Assembly: GCF_900104485.1 (NCBI RefSeq)
Contig: NZ_FMXQ01000009.1
Coordinates: forward strand, 151,811 to 215,810
Reading direction: 5' to 3'
Source of the DNA: Bauldia litoralis
GTDB taxonomy: Bacteria; Pseudomonadota; Alphaproteobacteria; Rhizobiales; Kaistiaceae
DNA: 64,000 bases
Below are positions 1 through 9,299 of the stretch, piece after piece. Every line of letters starts with the position of its first letter. Positions within the stretch are counted from its first letter, which is position 1. The position numbers and the translations under genes are program-made. The notes beneath the pieces were generated by a model that was given only the letters and a program-made list of their open reading frames with translations, was not told the origin of the DNA and did no database searches.

Positions 1-182
1 CCGTTGCCCAGGATGGCGGCGATATCACCTTCCAGGGTTTCCGTGACGGCGTCGTCTTCCTCAACATGCGCGGTTCCTGCGCCGGTTGCCCGTCGTCGAC
101 GGCGACCCTGAAGCACGGCATCGAAAACCTGCTCCGCCACTTCGTGCCGGAAGTGCAGGAAATCCAGGCGGTTCCGCTCTAG
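1..182 (+). CDS. NifU-like Fe-S scaffold/carrier C-terminus (partial)
   Basis: This is the 3' end of a gene whose start lies before the window; the reading frame begins at base 3 and stops at TAG 180-182. The visible 59 residues contain CAGCPSS, the CxxC pair of the NifU C-terminal (Nfu) domain that holds a bridging [4Fe-4S] cluster for delivery to apoproteins in the cytosol. The flanking GGDITFQGF and [16 protein letters not shown] segments also fit the family. The family and the alphaproteobacterial neighbourhood (Nfu next to tsaB) agree. The N-terminal domain cannot be seen, so NfuA-type versus full NifU-type cannot be decided. Confidence 0.85.
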   Translation, partial: VAQDGGDITFQGFRDGVVFLNMRGSCAGCPSSTATLKHGIENLLRHFVPEVQEIQAVPL

Positions 183-267
183 CGCATCCGCCGGGCAGCT
201 TAACCATCCGGCTTTTCGAGCCTCGGATCGGCTCGACTTGGCGGTCGCGGGCGGCTATTGCGCAACG

Positions 268-939
268 ATGAACCTGCTTGCCATCGATACCGCGCTGGAG
301 GCCTGTTCCGTAGGCGTTGCCGCCGCCGGAAAGGAGCCGGTGCTGATCTCCGAGACCATCGGGCGAGGCCATGCCGAGCGGCTGTTCGGCATGATCGAGT
401 CGGCGATGGCGGAGGCCGGCCTTGCCTATGACGATCTTGACCGGATCGCCGTCACCGTGGGACCTGGGTCTTTCACCGGCTTGCGGGTGGGAATCGCCGC
501 CGCGCGCGGCCTTTCGCTGGTCATCGGCTGTCCGGTAGCCGGCATCGGAACGCTCGCCGTGATCGCCGCCTCCGCCCGCGAGGCCGCTGGCCCTGTTCCT
601 GTCTGGGCGACGCTCGATGCCCGGCGCGACGAGGTCTATGTCCAGTCCTTCGATGCCGCCGGCATAGCCACGGGGGAGGCCGAAGCCGGCCCCGCTGCCC
701 GGTTCGGCGCGGCGATCGGGCCCGGGATACGGTTGGCCGGCACCGGCGCGCCGATGGTTGCCGCCGCTGCGCCGGCCGGTGCCGATGTCCGAATCGTTGC
801 CGTTGCGCCGACCCCGGATATCGGCGCGCTGGTCCGGCTCGGGCTTGCCGCAATGCCGCCCTTCGATGCGCCGCGCCCGCTTTATGTCCGCGCCCCGGAC
901 GCCAAGCCGCAATCCGCCGCCGCCATTGCGCGACGATGA
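268..939 (+). CDS. tsaB: tRNA threonylcarbamoyladenosine biosynthesis protein TsaB
   Basis: TsaB is the inactive ASKHA-fold partner that dimerises with TsaD in the complex making N6-threonylcarbamoyladenosine at A37 of ANN-decoding tRNAs. The 223-residue product begins [15 protein letters not shown], the usual TsaB start, and carries GPGSFTGLR at residues 65-73. An in-frame TTG at 238 would add ten residues not typical of the family, so ATG 268 is preferred. The stop overlaps the rimI start by 4 nt (ATGA at 936-939), which suggests coupled translation; the tsaB-rimI pair is common in alphaproteobacteria. Confidence 0.93.
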   Translation: MNLLAIDTALEACSVGVAAAGKEPVLISETIGRGHAERLFGMIESAMAEAGLAYDDLDRIAVTVGPGSFTGLRVGIAAARGLSLVIGCPVAGIGTLAVIAASAREAAGPVPVWATLDARRDEVYVQSFDAAGIATGEAEAGPAARFGAAIGPGIRLAGTGAPMVAAAAPAGADVRIVAVAPTPDIGALVRLGLAAMPPFDAPRPLYVRAPDAKPQSAAAIARR

Positions 940-1427
940 TCGATTTCCTCTTTCCCCGTCCCCGCATTGTTATCGAGGCGGTCGGCCCGGACGAGGCCGA
1001 CGCCCTGGCCGATATCCATGCCGAGGCCTTCTCCCGCTCCTGGAGCGCCGACGATTTTGCCGCGCTCTCCGGCGATCGCCGGGTTTTTTCCCTTGGCCTC
1101 CGGCGTCACTCGACATTCTGGCCGCCGCGTCTGGTCGGTTTCGTTCTGGTAAGGGTTGCAGCCGACGAGGCCGAAATCCTGTCGATCGCGGTCCATGGGG
1201 CGAGCCGGGGCCGCGGCCACGGCCGGCTTCTGATGGATGAAGCGCTGCGGCGTCTCTATCGCGAACGGGTCGAATCTTGCTTTCTCGAAGTCGATCGCGA
1301 TAACCGGACGGCGGTCGGCTTGTATGAGTCGCTCGGTTTCGAGACGGTCGGCGAGCGAAAGAGCTACTATCGCCGGGATGAGGGGCCGGCGGGTGCCGCG
1401 CTTGTCATGCGCCTGAAGCTTCGCTAA
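936..1427 (+). CDS. rimI: GNAT N-acetyltransferase RimI (ribosomal protein S18-type)
   Basis: This is a 163-residue GNAT-fold acetyltransferase. The acetyl-CoA pyrophosphate-binding signature RGRGHGRLL lies at residues 91-99, followed by the usual [14 protein letters not shown] helix-strand at about 122-135. RimI acetylates the alpha-amino group of ribosomal protein S18 in E. coli; the assignment rests on family similarity and on its overlap with tsaB. Other N-alpha-acetyltransferase substrates are possible. Confidence 0.88.
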   Translation: MIDFLFPRPRIVIEAVGPDEADALADIHAEAFSRSWSADDFAALSGDRRVFSLGLRRHSTFWPPRLVGFVLVRVAADEAEILSIAVHGASRGRGHGRLLMDEALRRLYRERVESCFLEVDRDNRTAVGLYESLGFETVGERKSYYRRDEGPAGAALVMRLKLR

Positions 1428-1452
1428 TCGCCCGGTAAAGGACCCTTGCGAC

Positions 1453-1899
1453 GTGGCCGAAGAAAGCAAGACCACCACACTGGAGGATGCCTGCACCGCC
1501 CGCGGCCTGCGGATGACGGAGCAGCGCCGGATCATCGCGCGCATCCTCGACGCCGCGTCCGATCATCCCGATGTCGAGGAACTCTACCGGCGCGCCTCGG
1601 CGGTCGATGCCAAGATCTCGATCGCCACCGTCTACCGCACGGTCAAGCTCTTCGAGGATACCGGCGTCATCACCCGCCACGATTTCGGCGAGGGGCGCAG
1701 CCGCTACGAGACCATCCCCGAGATCCACCACGACCACCTGATCGATCTCAGGTCCGGCGAGGTCATCGAGTTCCGCAACGAGGAGATCGAGCGGCTGCAG
1801 CAGGCCATGGCCGAGCGCCTCGGCTTCCGGCTCGTCGACCATCGGCTGGAGCTCTACGGCGTGCCGCTCACCGATAAGAAGAAGGATGACGAGCAGTGA
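1453..1899 (+). CDS. Fur-family metalloregulator (Fur/Mur type)
   Basis: This is a 148-residue ferric/manganese uptake regulator starting at GTG 1453. The winged-helix part (about residues 15-85) includes the DNA-contacting SIATVYRTVKLFE segment. The metal site contains HHDH at residues 92-95 followed by LIDLRSGEVIEF. There is no C-terminal CxxC pair of the kind that binds structural zinc in E. coli Fur; the only Cys is C14. Rhizobial Fur/Mur proteins show the same pattern and often respond to Mn(II), so Mur is as likely as Fur. It overlaps the next gene by GTGA at 1896-1899. Confidence 0.9.
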   Translation: MAEESKTTTLEDACTARGLRMTEQRRIIARILDAASDHPDVEELYRRASAVDAKISIATVYRTVKLFEDTGVITRHDFGEGRSRYETIPEIHHDHLIDLRSGEVIEFRNEEIERLQQAMAERLGFRLVDHRLELYGVPLTDKKKDDEQ

Positions 1900-2783
1900 G
1901 TCTGGCGCGCACGGTCCTCGTCGCCCTGGTTCTCGGCATCCTGACCCTGGTCCTGATGCCGGTCCAGATGCTCGCCACCCGCTTCAACTGGCGGCTGGCC
2001 GCCTGGCTTCCCTATTACTGGCAGCGCGTCGCCCGCTGGCTGGTCGGCCTGCGGGTCGTGGTGACGGGCGCCCCGGCGCCGCCGCCGCTGCTCCTCACCG
2101 CCAATCACATCTCCTGGCTCGATATCACCGTGCTGGGCAGCGTCATGCCGCTGTCCTTCGTCGCCAAGGCCGAGGTCGCCGGCTGGCCGGTGCTGGGCAC
2201 GCTGGCCCGCCTGCAACGGACCATCTTCATCGATCGCACCAAGCGCCTGCAGACCGGCGAGGCCACCGAGGCCATCGCCCGGCGGGTCGGCAATGGCGAC
2301 ATCATGGTGCTCTTCGCCGAAGGCACCACCGGCGACGGCAACCGCATCCTGCCGTTTCGCAGCGCCCTGATCGGCGCCGCGGGCGCCGTGGCCGGCAAGA
2401 CCATCACCGTCCAGCCCGTCGCGGTCACCTACACCCGGATCGGCGGCATCCCCGTCGGCCGGGCTGATCGCCCCGGCATCGCCTGGTATGGCGAGATGCC
2501 CTTCGTCGCCCATTTCAGCCGCCTGATCGGCCGCGGCGGTATCGACGCGATAGTGAGTTTCGGCGATCCCATCCACTTTACTCCCGAGACCGACCGCAAG
2601 AAGGTGGCGGAGACCTGCTACCGCTCGGTGCGCGACATGGATGAGGTCGCCCGGGCGTCATATGCCGGCAAGAGGGAGCGGGTATTCTCTCAACCGGCAA
2701 AAGACGCTAAAGAAACCGAGGATAAGACGCCCGTCGACCAGGCAGGGCAGGGCGGCGAAGAAATCGTCAACCGGGCTTCATGA
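1896..2783 (+). CDS. 1-acyl-sn-glycerol-3-phosphate acyltransferase-like protein
   Basis: This 295-residue membrane-associated acyltransferase of the PlsC family opens with a hydrophobic segment at residues 5-27. The catalytic NHISWLD (NHx4D) motif is at 70-76 and FAEGTT at 140-145 is the glycerophosphate-binding block. It should transfer an acyl chain to lysophosphatidate at the inner membrane. In rhizobia the paralogue OlsA acylates lyso-ornithine lipid and looks alike, so PlsC versus OlsA is not settled. Translation is coupled to fur (GTGA) and to miaB (ATGA at 2780). The last 50 residues are polar and Lys/Glu-rich. Confidence 0.85.
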   Translation: MSLARTVLVALVLGILTLVLMPVQMLATRFNWRLAAWLPYYWQRVARWLVGLRVVVTGAPAPPPLLLTANHISWLDITVLGSVMPLSFVAKAEVAGWPVLGTLARLQRTIFIDRTKRLQTGEATEAIARRVGNGDIMVLFAEGTTGDGNRILPFRSALIGAAGAVAGKTITVQPVAVTYTRIGGIPVGRADRPGIAWYGEMPFVAHFSRLIGRGGIDAIVSFGDPIHFTPETDRKKVAETCYRSVRDMDEVARASYAGKRERVFSQPAKDAKETEDKTPVDQAGQGGEEIVNRAS

Positions 2784-4168
2784 GCGGAACGGACCACGAA
2801 CTGAAGACAGTTTTCGTCAAGACCTACGGCTGCCAGATGAACGTCTACGATTCCGAGAGGATGACGGACGCGCTGGCGACGTCGGGCTATGCCGCCGTCG
2901 ATTCCCCCGAATCCGCCGACCTGATCCTCCTCAACACCTGCCATATCCGCGAAAAGGCCGCCGAAAAGGTCTATTCCGAGATCGGCCGCCTGCGCCGGAT
3001 CAAGGAAGAGGCGGCCGAATCCGGTCGCGCCGTCGTCATTGGTATCGCCGGCTGCGTCGCCCAGGCCGAGGGCGAGGAGATCGTCCGCCGCGCCCCGGTC
3101 GTCGATCTGGTGGTCGGGCCGCAATCCTACCAGCGCCTGCCGGAACTTGTGGCGCGCGCCGCCCACGGCCGTGTCGTCGAGACTGAATTCGCGGTCGCCG
3201 AGAAGTTCGCCGCGCTCGATCGGCCCGCCGCCAGCCGGCCCGGCCGCCACGCCGCCTTCCTCACCGTCCAGGAAGGCTGCGACAAGTTCTGCGCCTTCTG
3301 CGTCGTCCCCTATACGCGCGGCGCCGAGAGCTCGCGCCCGATCGCCTCGATCGCCGCCGAGGCCCGCCGCCTCGCCGCCGAAGGCGTCCGCGAGGTCACG
3401 CTCCTCGGCCAGAACGTCAACGCCTTCCACGGCGAAGGCCCGGACGGCGACGCCTGGACCCTCGGTCGCCTGCTGTTCCATCTCGCCGAGATCCCCGGCC
3501 TCGACCGTCTGCGCTACACCACCAGCCACCCGCGCGACATGGACGACACGCTGATCGCCGCCCATCGCGACCTCGACGCCCTGATGCCCTACCTGCACCT
3601 GCCGGTGCAGTCGGGGTCCGACCGGGTGCTGGCCGCCATGAACCGCAAGCATACGCGCGACGACTATTTGCGGATCATCGACAAGGTGCGTGATGCGCGG
3701 GCCGGCATGGCGATCGCCGGTGACTTCATCGTCGGCTTCCCCGGCGAAGAGGAGGCCGATTTCGAGGACACGCTGCGCATTGTCGACGAGGTTGGCTATG
3801 CCTCGGCCTTCTCCTTCAAGTACAGCCCGCGTCCCGGCACGCCGGCTGCCGGACGCGACCAGGTTCCGGAGCCTGTGATGGCCGAGCGCCTCGCCCGCCT
3901 GCAGGAGCGTATCGCCGCTGCGCAGGCCGCCTTCAATGCCTCGCGGGTCGGCATGACCGCCGAGGTCCTGTTCGAGCGCCCCGGCCGCCATGCCGGTCAG
4001 ATCGTCGGCCGGTCGCCATGGCTCTCGCCGGTCCAGGTCTCGGCCGATGCCGCCTTGATCGGCTCGATCGCCCGGGTGGCACTCACGGATGTCGGGTCGA
4101 ACAGCCTGTTCGGCCGGGTCGTCGGAAAGGCCGGGGCGGATCGCCCGGTCGTGGAGGCAACCGCTTGA
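2780..4168 (+). CDS. miaB: tRNA-2-methylthio-N6-isopentenyladenosine synthase MiaB
   Basis: This radical-SAM methylthiotransferase (462 residues) converts i6A37 to ms2i6A37 in tRNAs reading UNN codons. The N-terminal UPF0004 domain supplies cluster cysteines C18, C54 and C92. The radical-SAM CxxxCxxC is C167/C171/C174. A C-terminal TRAM-like region ends the protein. It lies between the acyltransferase (ATGA overlap) and phoH (TTGA overlap), the standard alphaproteobacterial miaB-phoH-ybeY string. Confidence 0.96.
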   Translation: MSGTDHELKTVFVKTYGCQMNVYDSERMTDALATSGYAAVDSPESADLILLNTCHIREKAAEKVYSEIGRLRRIKEEAAESGRAVVIGIAGCVAQAEGEEIVRRAPVVDLVVGPQSYQRLPELVARAAHGRVVETEFAVAEKFAALDRPAASRPGRHAAFLTVQEGCDKFCAFCVVPYTRGAESSRPIASIAAEARRLAAEGVREVTLLGQNVNAFHGEGPDGDAWTLGRLLFHLAEIPGLDRLRYTTSHPRDMDDTLIAAHRDLDALMPYLHLPVQSGSDRVLAAMNRKHTRDDYLRIIDKVRDARAGMAIAGDFIVGFPGEEEADFEDTLRIVDEVGYASAFSFKYSPRPGTPAAGRDQVPEPVMAERLARLQERIAAAQAAFNASRVGMTAEVLFERPGRHAGQIVGRSPWLSPVQVSADAALIGSIARVALTDVGSNSLFGRVVGKAGADRPVVEATA

Positions 4169-5184
4169 CGCCACAGCCCCCGGCAGCCGTCCCGGCGATC
4201 GCCGAAGAGGATACCCAGATCGTCGTCGCCTTCGACGATAACCGGCTGACCTCGGCGCTTTTCGGCGAGTTCGACCGCAACCTCGCGCTGCTCGAGCAGC
4301 GGCTCGGTGTCGATGCGGTCGCCCGCGGCAACCAGGTGACGATCCGCGGCTCGACCGAGGCCTGCACCCGCGCCCGGCTCGCCCTCGACATGCTCTACGG
4401 GCGGCTGCAGGAAGGCCACGACCTCGTCCCCGGCGATGTCGAAGGCGCCATCCGCATGGCCGCGGCGGCCGAGCAGCAGCTCAGCCTGCCGACGCTGGAG
4501 CCGCGCGGCCGCCTGGCCATGGCCCAGATTTCGACCCGCCGCCGCACGGTGATGGCCCGCACCGTCATGCAGGACGCCTATATCCGCGCCTTCGATCGCG
4601 CTGAGCTGGTCTTCGGCATTGGTCCGGCCGGCACCGGCAAGACTTACCTTGCCGTCGCCTATGCCTCGGCGATGGTCGAGCGCGGCGCGGCGGAGCGCAT
4701 CATCCTGTCGCGCCCGGCGGTCGAAGCCGGCGAGCGGCTCGGCTTCCTGCCCGGCGACATGCGCGAGAAGGTCGATCCCTATCTGCGCCCGCTCTATGAC
4801 GCGCTCTACGACATGATGCCCGCCGACAAGGTCGAGCGGGGCCTGCAGTCCGGGATGATCGAGGTCGCGCCGCTCGCCTTCATGCGCGGCCGGACGCTGA
4901 CCGATGCGATCGTCATCCTTGATGAAGCGCAGAACACCACGTCGATGCAGATGAAGATGTTCCTCACCCGGCTCGGCGAGAATTCGCGAATGATCGTCAC
5001 CGGCGATCCGAGTCAGGTCGATCTGCCGCGCGGCCAGGTCTCGGGTCTTGTCGAAGCCGTCGACCTGCTCCGGGGCATTGCCGGCATCGCCCAGGTCCGC
5101 TTCACCTCGGCCGACGTCGTGCGCCACGCCCTCGTGTCGCGGATCGTCGAGGCTTACGACCGGGCCGAGTCGCAGGCCGGTTGA
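4165..5184 (+). CDS. phoH: PhoH-like ATPase (YbeZ)
   Basis: This cytosolic P-loop ATPase of the PhoH/YbeZ group partners YbeY in RNA metabolism. Walker A GPAGTGKT is at residues 153-160 and Walker [10 protein letters not shown] at 249-257. The N-terminal 80 residues include a KH-like TIRGS segment. The start is taken as TTG 4165, which overlaps the miaB stop and gives 339 residues; a longer in-frame extension inside miaB is not family-like. ybeY follows after 3 nt. Confidence 0.93.
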   Translation: MTPQPPAAVPAIAEEDTQIVVAFDDNRLTSALFGEFDRNLALLEQRLGVDAVARGNQVTIRGSTEACTRARLALDMLYGRLQEGHDLVPGDVEGAIRMAAAAEQQLSLPTLEPRGRLAMAQISTRRRTVMARTVMQDAYIRAFDRAELVFGIGPAGTGKTYLAVAYASAMVERGAAERIILSRPAVEAGERLGFLPGDMREKVDPYLRPLYDALYDMMPADKVERGLQSGMIEVAPLAFMRGRTLTDAIVILDEAQNTTSMQMKMFLTRLGENSRMIVTGDPSQVDLPRGQVSGLVEAVDLLRGIAGIAQVRFTSADVVRHALVSRIVEAYDRAESQAG

Positions 5185-5187
5185 GGG

Positions 5188-5685
5188 ATGCCGGACGACC
5201 CCCCCTTATCGCCGGGAATCGCCGTCGACACGCTGGTCGAGGCCGGTGACTGGCCGGACCATGTCGCCATCGCATCGATCGCCGGGACCGCCATCGCCGC
5301 GGCTGCGGCACGCGCCCGGCCGGTAATTGCGCCGGGTGCCGAGGTGACGGTGATCCTCACTGATGACCAGCATATCCGGGCGCTGAACCACCGCTTCCGC
5401 GGCAAGGACGCGCCGACCAACGTCCTGTCATTTGCCGCCGGCCCGCCGATCGCCGGCCGCCATGGCCCCCTGCTCGGCGATATCTTTCTGGCGCGGGAAA
5501 CGGTCGCAGGCGAAGCCGCGGATCGCGACATTGATCTCGGCCACCATGCTACCCATTTGATTGTTCACGGTTTTCTTCACCTTGTCGGCTACGATCACGA
5601 AACCGAGAATGAAGCGGTTGTCATGGAGGGGTTGGAAACCTTTATTATGGAAGACCTTGGTATTGCCGATCCCTATGCGAGCTGA
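5188..5685 (+). CDS. ybeY: Endoribonuclease YbeY (rRNA maturation factor)
   Basis: This 165-residue zinc metalloprotein takes part in 16S rRNA 3'-end maturation and 70S quality control. The metal motif HGFLHLVGYDH holds the three zinc histidines H127, H131 and H137. It directly follows phoH, matching the conserved phoH-ybeY pair, and precedes the CorC-type gene by 18 nt. Confidence 0.95.
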   Translation: MPDDPPLSPGIAVDTLVEAGDWPDHVAIASIAGTAIAAAAARARPVIAPGAEVTVILTDDQHIRALNHRFRGKDAPTNVLSFAAGPPIAGRHGPLLGDIFLARETVAGEAADRDIDLGHHATHLIVHGFLHLVGYDHETENEAVVMEGLETFIMEDLGIADPYAS

Positions 5686-5703
5686 AACGGCTCTGAGCCG
5701 AAA

Positions 5704-6810
5704 ATGAGCACCGCCGAAACCACCACCCCGAACACCGACCCTGTTCCGGAGCCGGACAGTAGCGACACGGGCGGCTCGCCGCCCGAAGGCTGGCTCGAAC
5801 GCGTGAAGGCCGCTGTCGGCATCCGCGGCGCGTCGACGATGCGCGAGGAAATGGTCGACGCGCTCGCCTCCGACGATGCCGCCGCCGGTTTTTCCCCCGA
5901 AGAGCGGGCGATGATTGCCAACATCCTGCGCCTCCGCGAGGTCAGGGTCGACGATGTCATGGTGCCGCGCGCCGATATCGAGGCGGTGGAGATCGGCATA
6001 TCGCTGGCCGGCCTGCTGGCGGCGTTCCAGGAATCGGGCCATTCGCGGATGCCGGTCCACCGCGAGACGCTCGATGATCCGGTCGGACTCGTCCACATCA
6101 AGGACCTGATGCGCCACGTCGCCCAGACCGCGGCGGTCGCGCCCGAGCCGGTGGAGGATTCCGCTCCCGGCAGCGACAATGGCCATGGAAACGGTATTGG
6201 CAACGGCAATGGAAGGAACGGCCATCCTCCGGCGGTCTTCGACCTGCCACGGGTCGACCTGACTCAGTCGCTCGCCGATGTCGATCTCGTGCGCAACATC
6301 CTGTTCGTCCCGCCGTCGATGCCGGTGACCGCGTTGCTGGCGTCCATGCAGGGGACGCGCATGCAGATGGCGCTCGTCATCGACGAGTATGGCGGCACCG
6401 ATGGCCTCGTGTCGCTCGAGGACATCATCGAGATGGTCGTCGGCGACATCGAGGATGAGCATGACGATGAAGCCCGGGCGATGATCGTCCCCGATGGCGA
6501 CGGCATCTTCCTGGCCGACGCCCGGGCCGATCTCGATGACGTCGCCGCGGCGATCGGCGCCGAACTTGCGCCGGGCGAGGACAGCGAGGATGTCGATACC
6601 GTCGGCGGCCTGGTGTTCAGCCTGCTCGGCCGGATTCCCGTCCGTGGCGAGCTGGTTTCCGCGCCGGGCGGCTTCGAGTTCGAGATCCTCGATGCCGATC
6701 CGCGGCGGATCAAGCGCCTGCGCATCTACCGGCGGCGCACCGGCGCCGCGCGCCCCGAGCCGCGCCGCCGTATACGCACCACTCCGCCGGAATCCGAAGC
6801 CGGCGACTGA
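5704..6810 (+). CDS. CorC/TlyC-type CBS-domain protein
   Basis: This 368-residue protein has two CBS domains (about residues 75-150 and 195-255) and a C-terminal CorC_HlyC domain (about 265-345) with the DTVGG signature. No membrane segment is seen, unlike longer hemolysin-like homologues. Proteins of this type are linked to Mg/Co efflux and membrane homeostasis and are often next to ybeY and lnt, as here. The CBS pair is split by a low-complexity linker (about residues 158-172) rich in Gly and Asn; see findings. The older name hemolysin C is a family label, not evidence of hemolysis. Confidence 0.9.
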   Translation: MSTAETTTPNTDPVPEPDSSDTGGSPPEGWLERVKAAVGIRGASTMREEMVDALASDDAAAGFSPEERAMIANILRLREVRVDDVMVPRADIEAVEIGISLAGLLAAFQESGHSRMPVHRETLDDPVGLVHIKDLMRHVAQTAAVAPEPVEDSAPGSDNGHGNGIGNGNGRNGHPPAVFDLPRVDLTQSLADVDLVRNILFVPPSMPVTALLASMQGTRMQMALVIDEYGGTDGLVSLEDIIEMVVGDIEDEHDDEARAMIVPDGDGIFLADARADLDDVAAAIGAELAPGEDSEDVDTVGGLVFSLLGRIPVRGELVSAPGGFEFEILDADPRRIKRLRIYRRRTGAARPEPRRRIRTTPPESEAGD

Positions 6811-6867
6811 CCCCGGCCCGCAACGTCTCTTGACGACCCGCGCGCCGACGGATTTTGGTCATCCGGG

Positions 6868-8487
6868 ATGGACCGAATCGCCAATCCGATCATCGTGCTC
6901 TGGGGCTGGCGTCGCGTGGCGATCGCCATCGCCGCCGGCGCCCTGTCGGCCCTTGCGATGGCGCCGTTCGGCCTGTTCCCTGTTCTGTGGCTGACGATTC
7001 CCGTCTTCGTCTGGCTGCTCGACGGAGCGACGCCGGCCGAAGATGCCGGTTTCGTGCGCCGGCTTCTTCCGGCCGCGATCGTCGGCTGGAGCTTCGGTTT
7101 CGGCTTCTTCCTGTGCGGCCTGTGGTGGATCGGCACGGCGTTTCTCGTCGAGGCCGATGATTTCTTATGGGTCCTGCCCTTTGCGGTGACGCTTCTTCCC
7201 GCCGGTCTGGCGCTGTTCTGGGCGCTTGGCGCGGCGGTCGCCCGCGCGGCGTGGAGCGACGGCTGGTCGCGTATTCTGGTTTTCGCCATCGCCATGGCCG
7301 GCGCCGAGTGGCTGCGCGGCCATGTCCTGACCGGCTTCCCGTGGAACGCCCTTGGCTACGCATTGATGCCAGGCGCGTTGATGATGCAGTCGGCGTCCCT
7401 CGTCGGTTTGTGGGGGATGACGCTCGCCGCTTTCGTCATCTTTGCGGCGCCCGCCGCGCTCACCGGCGCGACGGGCGACGCGCGGCGCGGCGGCTGGCTC
7501 TTCGTCGGCTCGGCGGCGGTCCTGCTCGCTCTTCACCTCGGCTTCGGTGGGCTCAGGCTGCTTGTGGCCGGGGAGTCGGAGGAGAGCAGCATTACCATCC
7601 GCATCGTTCAGCCGGCGCTTGCCCAGAACGAGAAATGGGACATCGCCAACGAGGAAGCGATCGTCGACCGCTACCTCTCACTGAGCGACGGCGCGACCTC
7701 GCCCGATCGCAACGGGATCGATGGTGTCGATATCCTCGTCTGGCCGGAATCGGCATTTCCCTTTCTCCTGACCGATCGGCCGGAGGTCCTGTCGGCGATC
7801 GCGGCGTTGCTGCCGACCGGGACCACGCTGATCACCGGCGCCGCCCGCGCCGAACTCGGCCGGCTGGCCGGCGACGAATCGCCGCGTGTGTTCAACAGCA
7901 TTTACGTCATCGCCGACGACGGCGAGATCGTCGCCGCCTATGACAAGGTGCATCTGGTCCCCTTTGGCGAGTATCTGCCGTTTCCGGGCTTTCTGGAGGC
8001 CATTGGCCTCAGCCAGTTGATTGCCTTGCCCGGTGGTTTCGCTCCCGGCGCCCGTCGCCTGACGCTGGCTCTGGAGCATGCGCCCTCCTTCAGCCCGCTG
8101 ATCTGCTACGAGATCGTCTTTCCGGGCGAGGCGGTCGGTTCCGGTCCCCGTCCGGGCTGGATTCTCAACATCACCAACGACGGCTGGTTTGGCGATACGC
8201 CCGGTCCGCATCAGCATTTCCTCCAGGCCCGGGTTCGCGCCGTGGAGGAGGGGCTTCCCGTGATTCGGGGCGCGAATTCAGGGGTTTCCGCAATCATCGA
8301 TAGCTATGGCCGTGACCGGCAGCGCCTCGGTGTCGGTCTGGCCGGGATTGTCGACGGCTCGCTGCCAGCGGCGCTTTCCCCGACGGTTTATGCCCGCCTG
8401 GGGGATTGGGTTTTTCTTGCACTTATGCTGTTCTTGGTTGGCGTAGTCGGTGCAGTGCAATTTCCGTCTAGGTTGAATAGGAATTGA
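6868..8487 (+). CDS. lnt: Apolipoprotein N-acyltransferase
   Basis: Lnt adds the third acyl chain to the N-terminal cysteine of lipoproteins at the periplasmic face of the inner membrane. The 539-residue product has about six hydrophobic segments in its first 225 residues and then a nitrilase-like domain. The catalytic triad appears as E294 (in WPESAF), K360 (in YDKVHLVPFGEYLPF) and C413 (in LICYEIVFPG). A final membrane helix lies near the C-terminus. It sits in the usual ybeY-corC-lnt-HTH-metK order. Confidence 0.95.
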   Translation: MDRIANPIIVLWGWRRVAIAIAAGALSALAMAPFGLFPVLWLTIPVFVWLLDGATPAEDAGFVRRLLPAAIVGWSFGFGFFLCGLWWIGTAFLVEADDFLWVLPFAVTLLPAGLALFWALGAAVARAAWSDGWSRILVFAIAMAGAEWLRGHVLTGFPWNALGYALMPGALMMQSASLVGLWGMTLAAFVIFAAPAALTGATGDARRGGWLFVGSAAVLLALHLGFGGLRLLVAGESEESSITIRIVQPALAQNEKWDIANEEAIVDRYLSLSDGATSPDRNGIDGVDILVWPESAFPFLLTDRPEVLSAIAALLPTGTTLITGAARAELGRLAGDESPRVFNSIYVIADDGEIVAAYDKVHLVPFGEYLPFPGFLEAIGLSQLIALPGGFAPGARRLTLALEHAPSFSPLICYEIVFPGEAVGSGPRPGWILNITNDGWFGDTPGPHQHFLQARVRAVEEGLPVIRGANSGVSAIIDSYGRDRQRLGVGLAGIVDGSLPAALSPTVYARLGDWVFLALMLFLVGVVGAVQFPSRLNRN

Positions 8488-8512
8488 CAAAAATCATTTG
8501 GACATGCACTAC
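8484..8512 (+). promoter_or_regulatory. Possible sigma-70 promoter for the HTH gene
   Basis: TTGACA at 8484-8489 is a perfect -35 hexamer overlapping the lnt stop codon. With a 17-nt spacer the -10 would be CACTAC (8507-8512), which is poor. The 195-nt lnt-HTH gap also holds two direct copies of TCGACCGGT (8560-8568 and 8583-8591). Confidence 0.35.
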
Positions 8513-8559
8513 CCGGCTGTGTCCGACAATACGTTAATCCGAAACGGGAACGGAGGTGA

Positions 8560-8591
8560 TCGACCGGTGCAGGCACGAGATGTCGACCGGT
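8560..8591 (+). repeat. Direct repeat TCGACCGGT x2, 23-bp period
   Basis: Two identical nonamers start 23 bp apart (8560 and 8583), about two helical turns, in the leader of the HTH regulator gene. The spacing would put both on one face of the DNA, as for an operator. No binding factor can be named from sequence. Confidence 0.45.
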
Positions 8592-8682
8592 AAACGGACA
8601 GGATACGCGCCGGTCACCGCGGCTTTGGTCGCTTGAGTGAACAACATTAGCCGCTGCCCGGGCGGTCGAAGAGAGAGGCCAG

Positions 8683-9108
8683 ATGGCCATAAAAAAAACG
8701 CCAAATCCTATCGACATCCATGTCGGTAGTCGGGTTCGATTACGTCGCATGATGCTCGGAATGAGCCAGGAGAAGCTCGGCGAGAGTCTCGGCATTACTT
8801 TCCAGCAGATCCAGAAGTATGAAAAGGGCACGAACCGGATCGGCGCCAGCCGTCTCCAGAACATTGCCCGCGTCCTCTCGGTACCGGTGTCCTTCTTCTT
8901 CGAAGACGCGCCGGGCGGCGAGCCGGAAGCAGGCGGCATGGCCGAGCAGCAGTCCGCTAGCTATGTCGTTGATTTTCTTTCAAGTTCGGAAGGAATTCAG
9001 CTCAACAAGGCGTTCGTGACGATCAAGGACGCCAAGCTCCGCCGCAAGGTCATCGACCTTGTCCGGGCGATTGCCGGAAGCGAAGACGAGTCCGACTCGC
9101 TGAGCTGA
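8683..9108 (+). CDS. XRE-family HTH transcriptional regulator
   Basis: This 141-residue DNA-binding protein has one Cro/C1-type helix-turn-helix at about residues 13-75 (MSQEKLGESLGITFQQIQKY within it). The C-terminal 60 residues are Glu/Ser-rich. Homologues are strongly conserved just upstream of metK in rhizobiales and have been linked to cell-cycle or symbiosis control in some species, but its target here is unknown. A terminator-like hairpin follows it at 9123-9155. Confidence 0.88.
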   Translation: MAIKKTPNPIDIHVGSRVRLRRMMLGMSQEKLGESLGITFQQIQKYEKGTNRIGASRLQNIARVLSVPVSFFFEDAPGGEPEAGGMAEQQSASYVVDFLSSSEGIQLNKAFVTIKDAKLRRKVIDLVRAIAGSEDESDSLS

Positions 9109-9122
9109 CGCATTTCAAAAAT

Positions 9123-9155
9123 AACGCGGGGCCGGAAAACCTCCGGCCCCGCGTT
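9123..9155 (+). terminator. Hairpin after the HTH gene
   Basis: A perfect 14-bp stem (9123-9136 with 9142-9155) closes a 5-nt loop starting 14 nt after the HTH gene stop. No T-run follows, so it may terminate weakly or protect the 3' end. The remaining 144 nt before metK show no SAM riboswitch pattern that I recognise. Confidence 0.6.
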
Positions 9156-9299
9156 GCGTTCCGGCCGCCGTCGGCATGGCCCGGACACGGCTCTGACCGG
9201 CTCCGCGGTTGACCCGCCCGACGTTCGCTGCGAGAAACGGCGCGAATTTTCCTGCCGGGGGGCCCGGTTTCACGCATTCAAACGAGAAGGTCTGCCGCC

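Noticed and set aside
2690..4174. Long minus-strand frame opposite miaB, and similar frames opposite dnaA, rpoN and mrcA
   Set aside because: They are shadows of real genes produced by high third-position G+C; none has a ribosome site or recognisable domain.
9156..9299. SAM-type riboswitch upstream of metK
   Set aside because: I looked for SAM-II and SAM/SAH patterns and found no matching conserved blocks; only a terminator-like hairpin before this stretch is evident.
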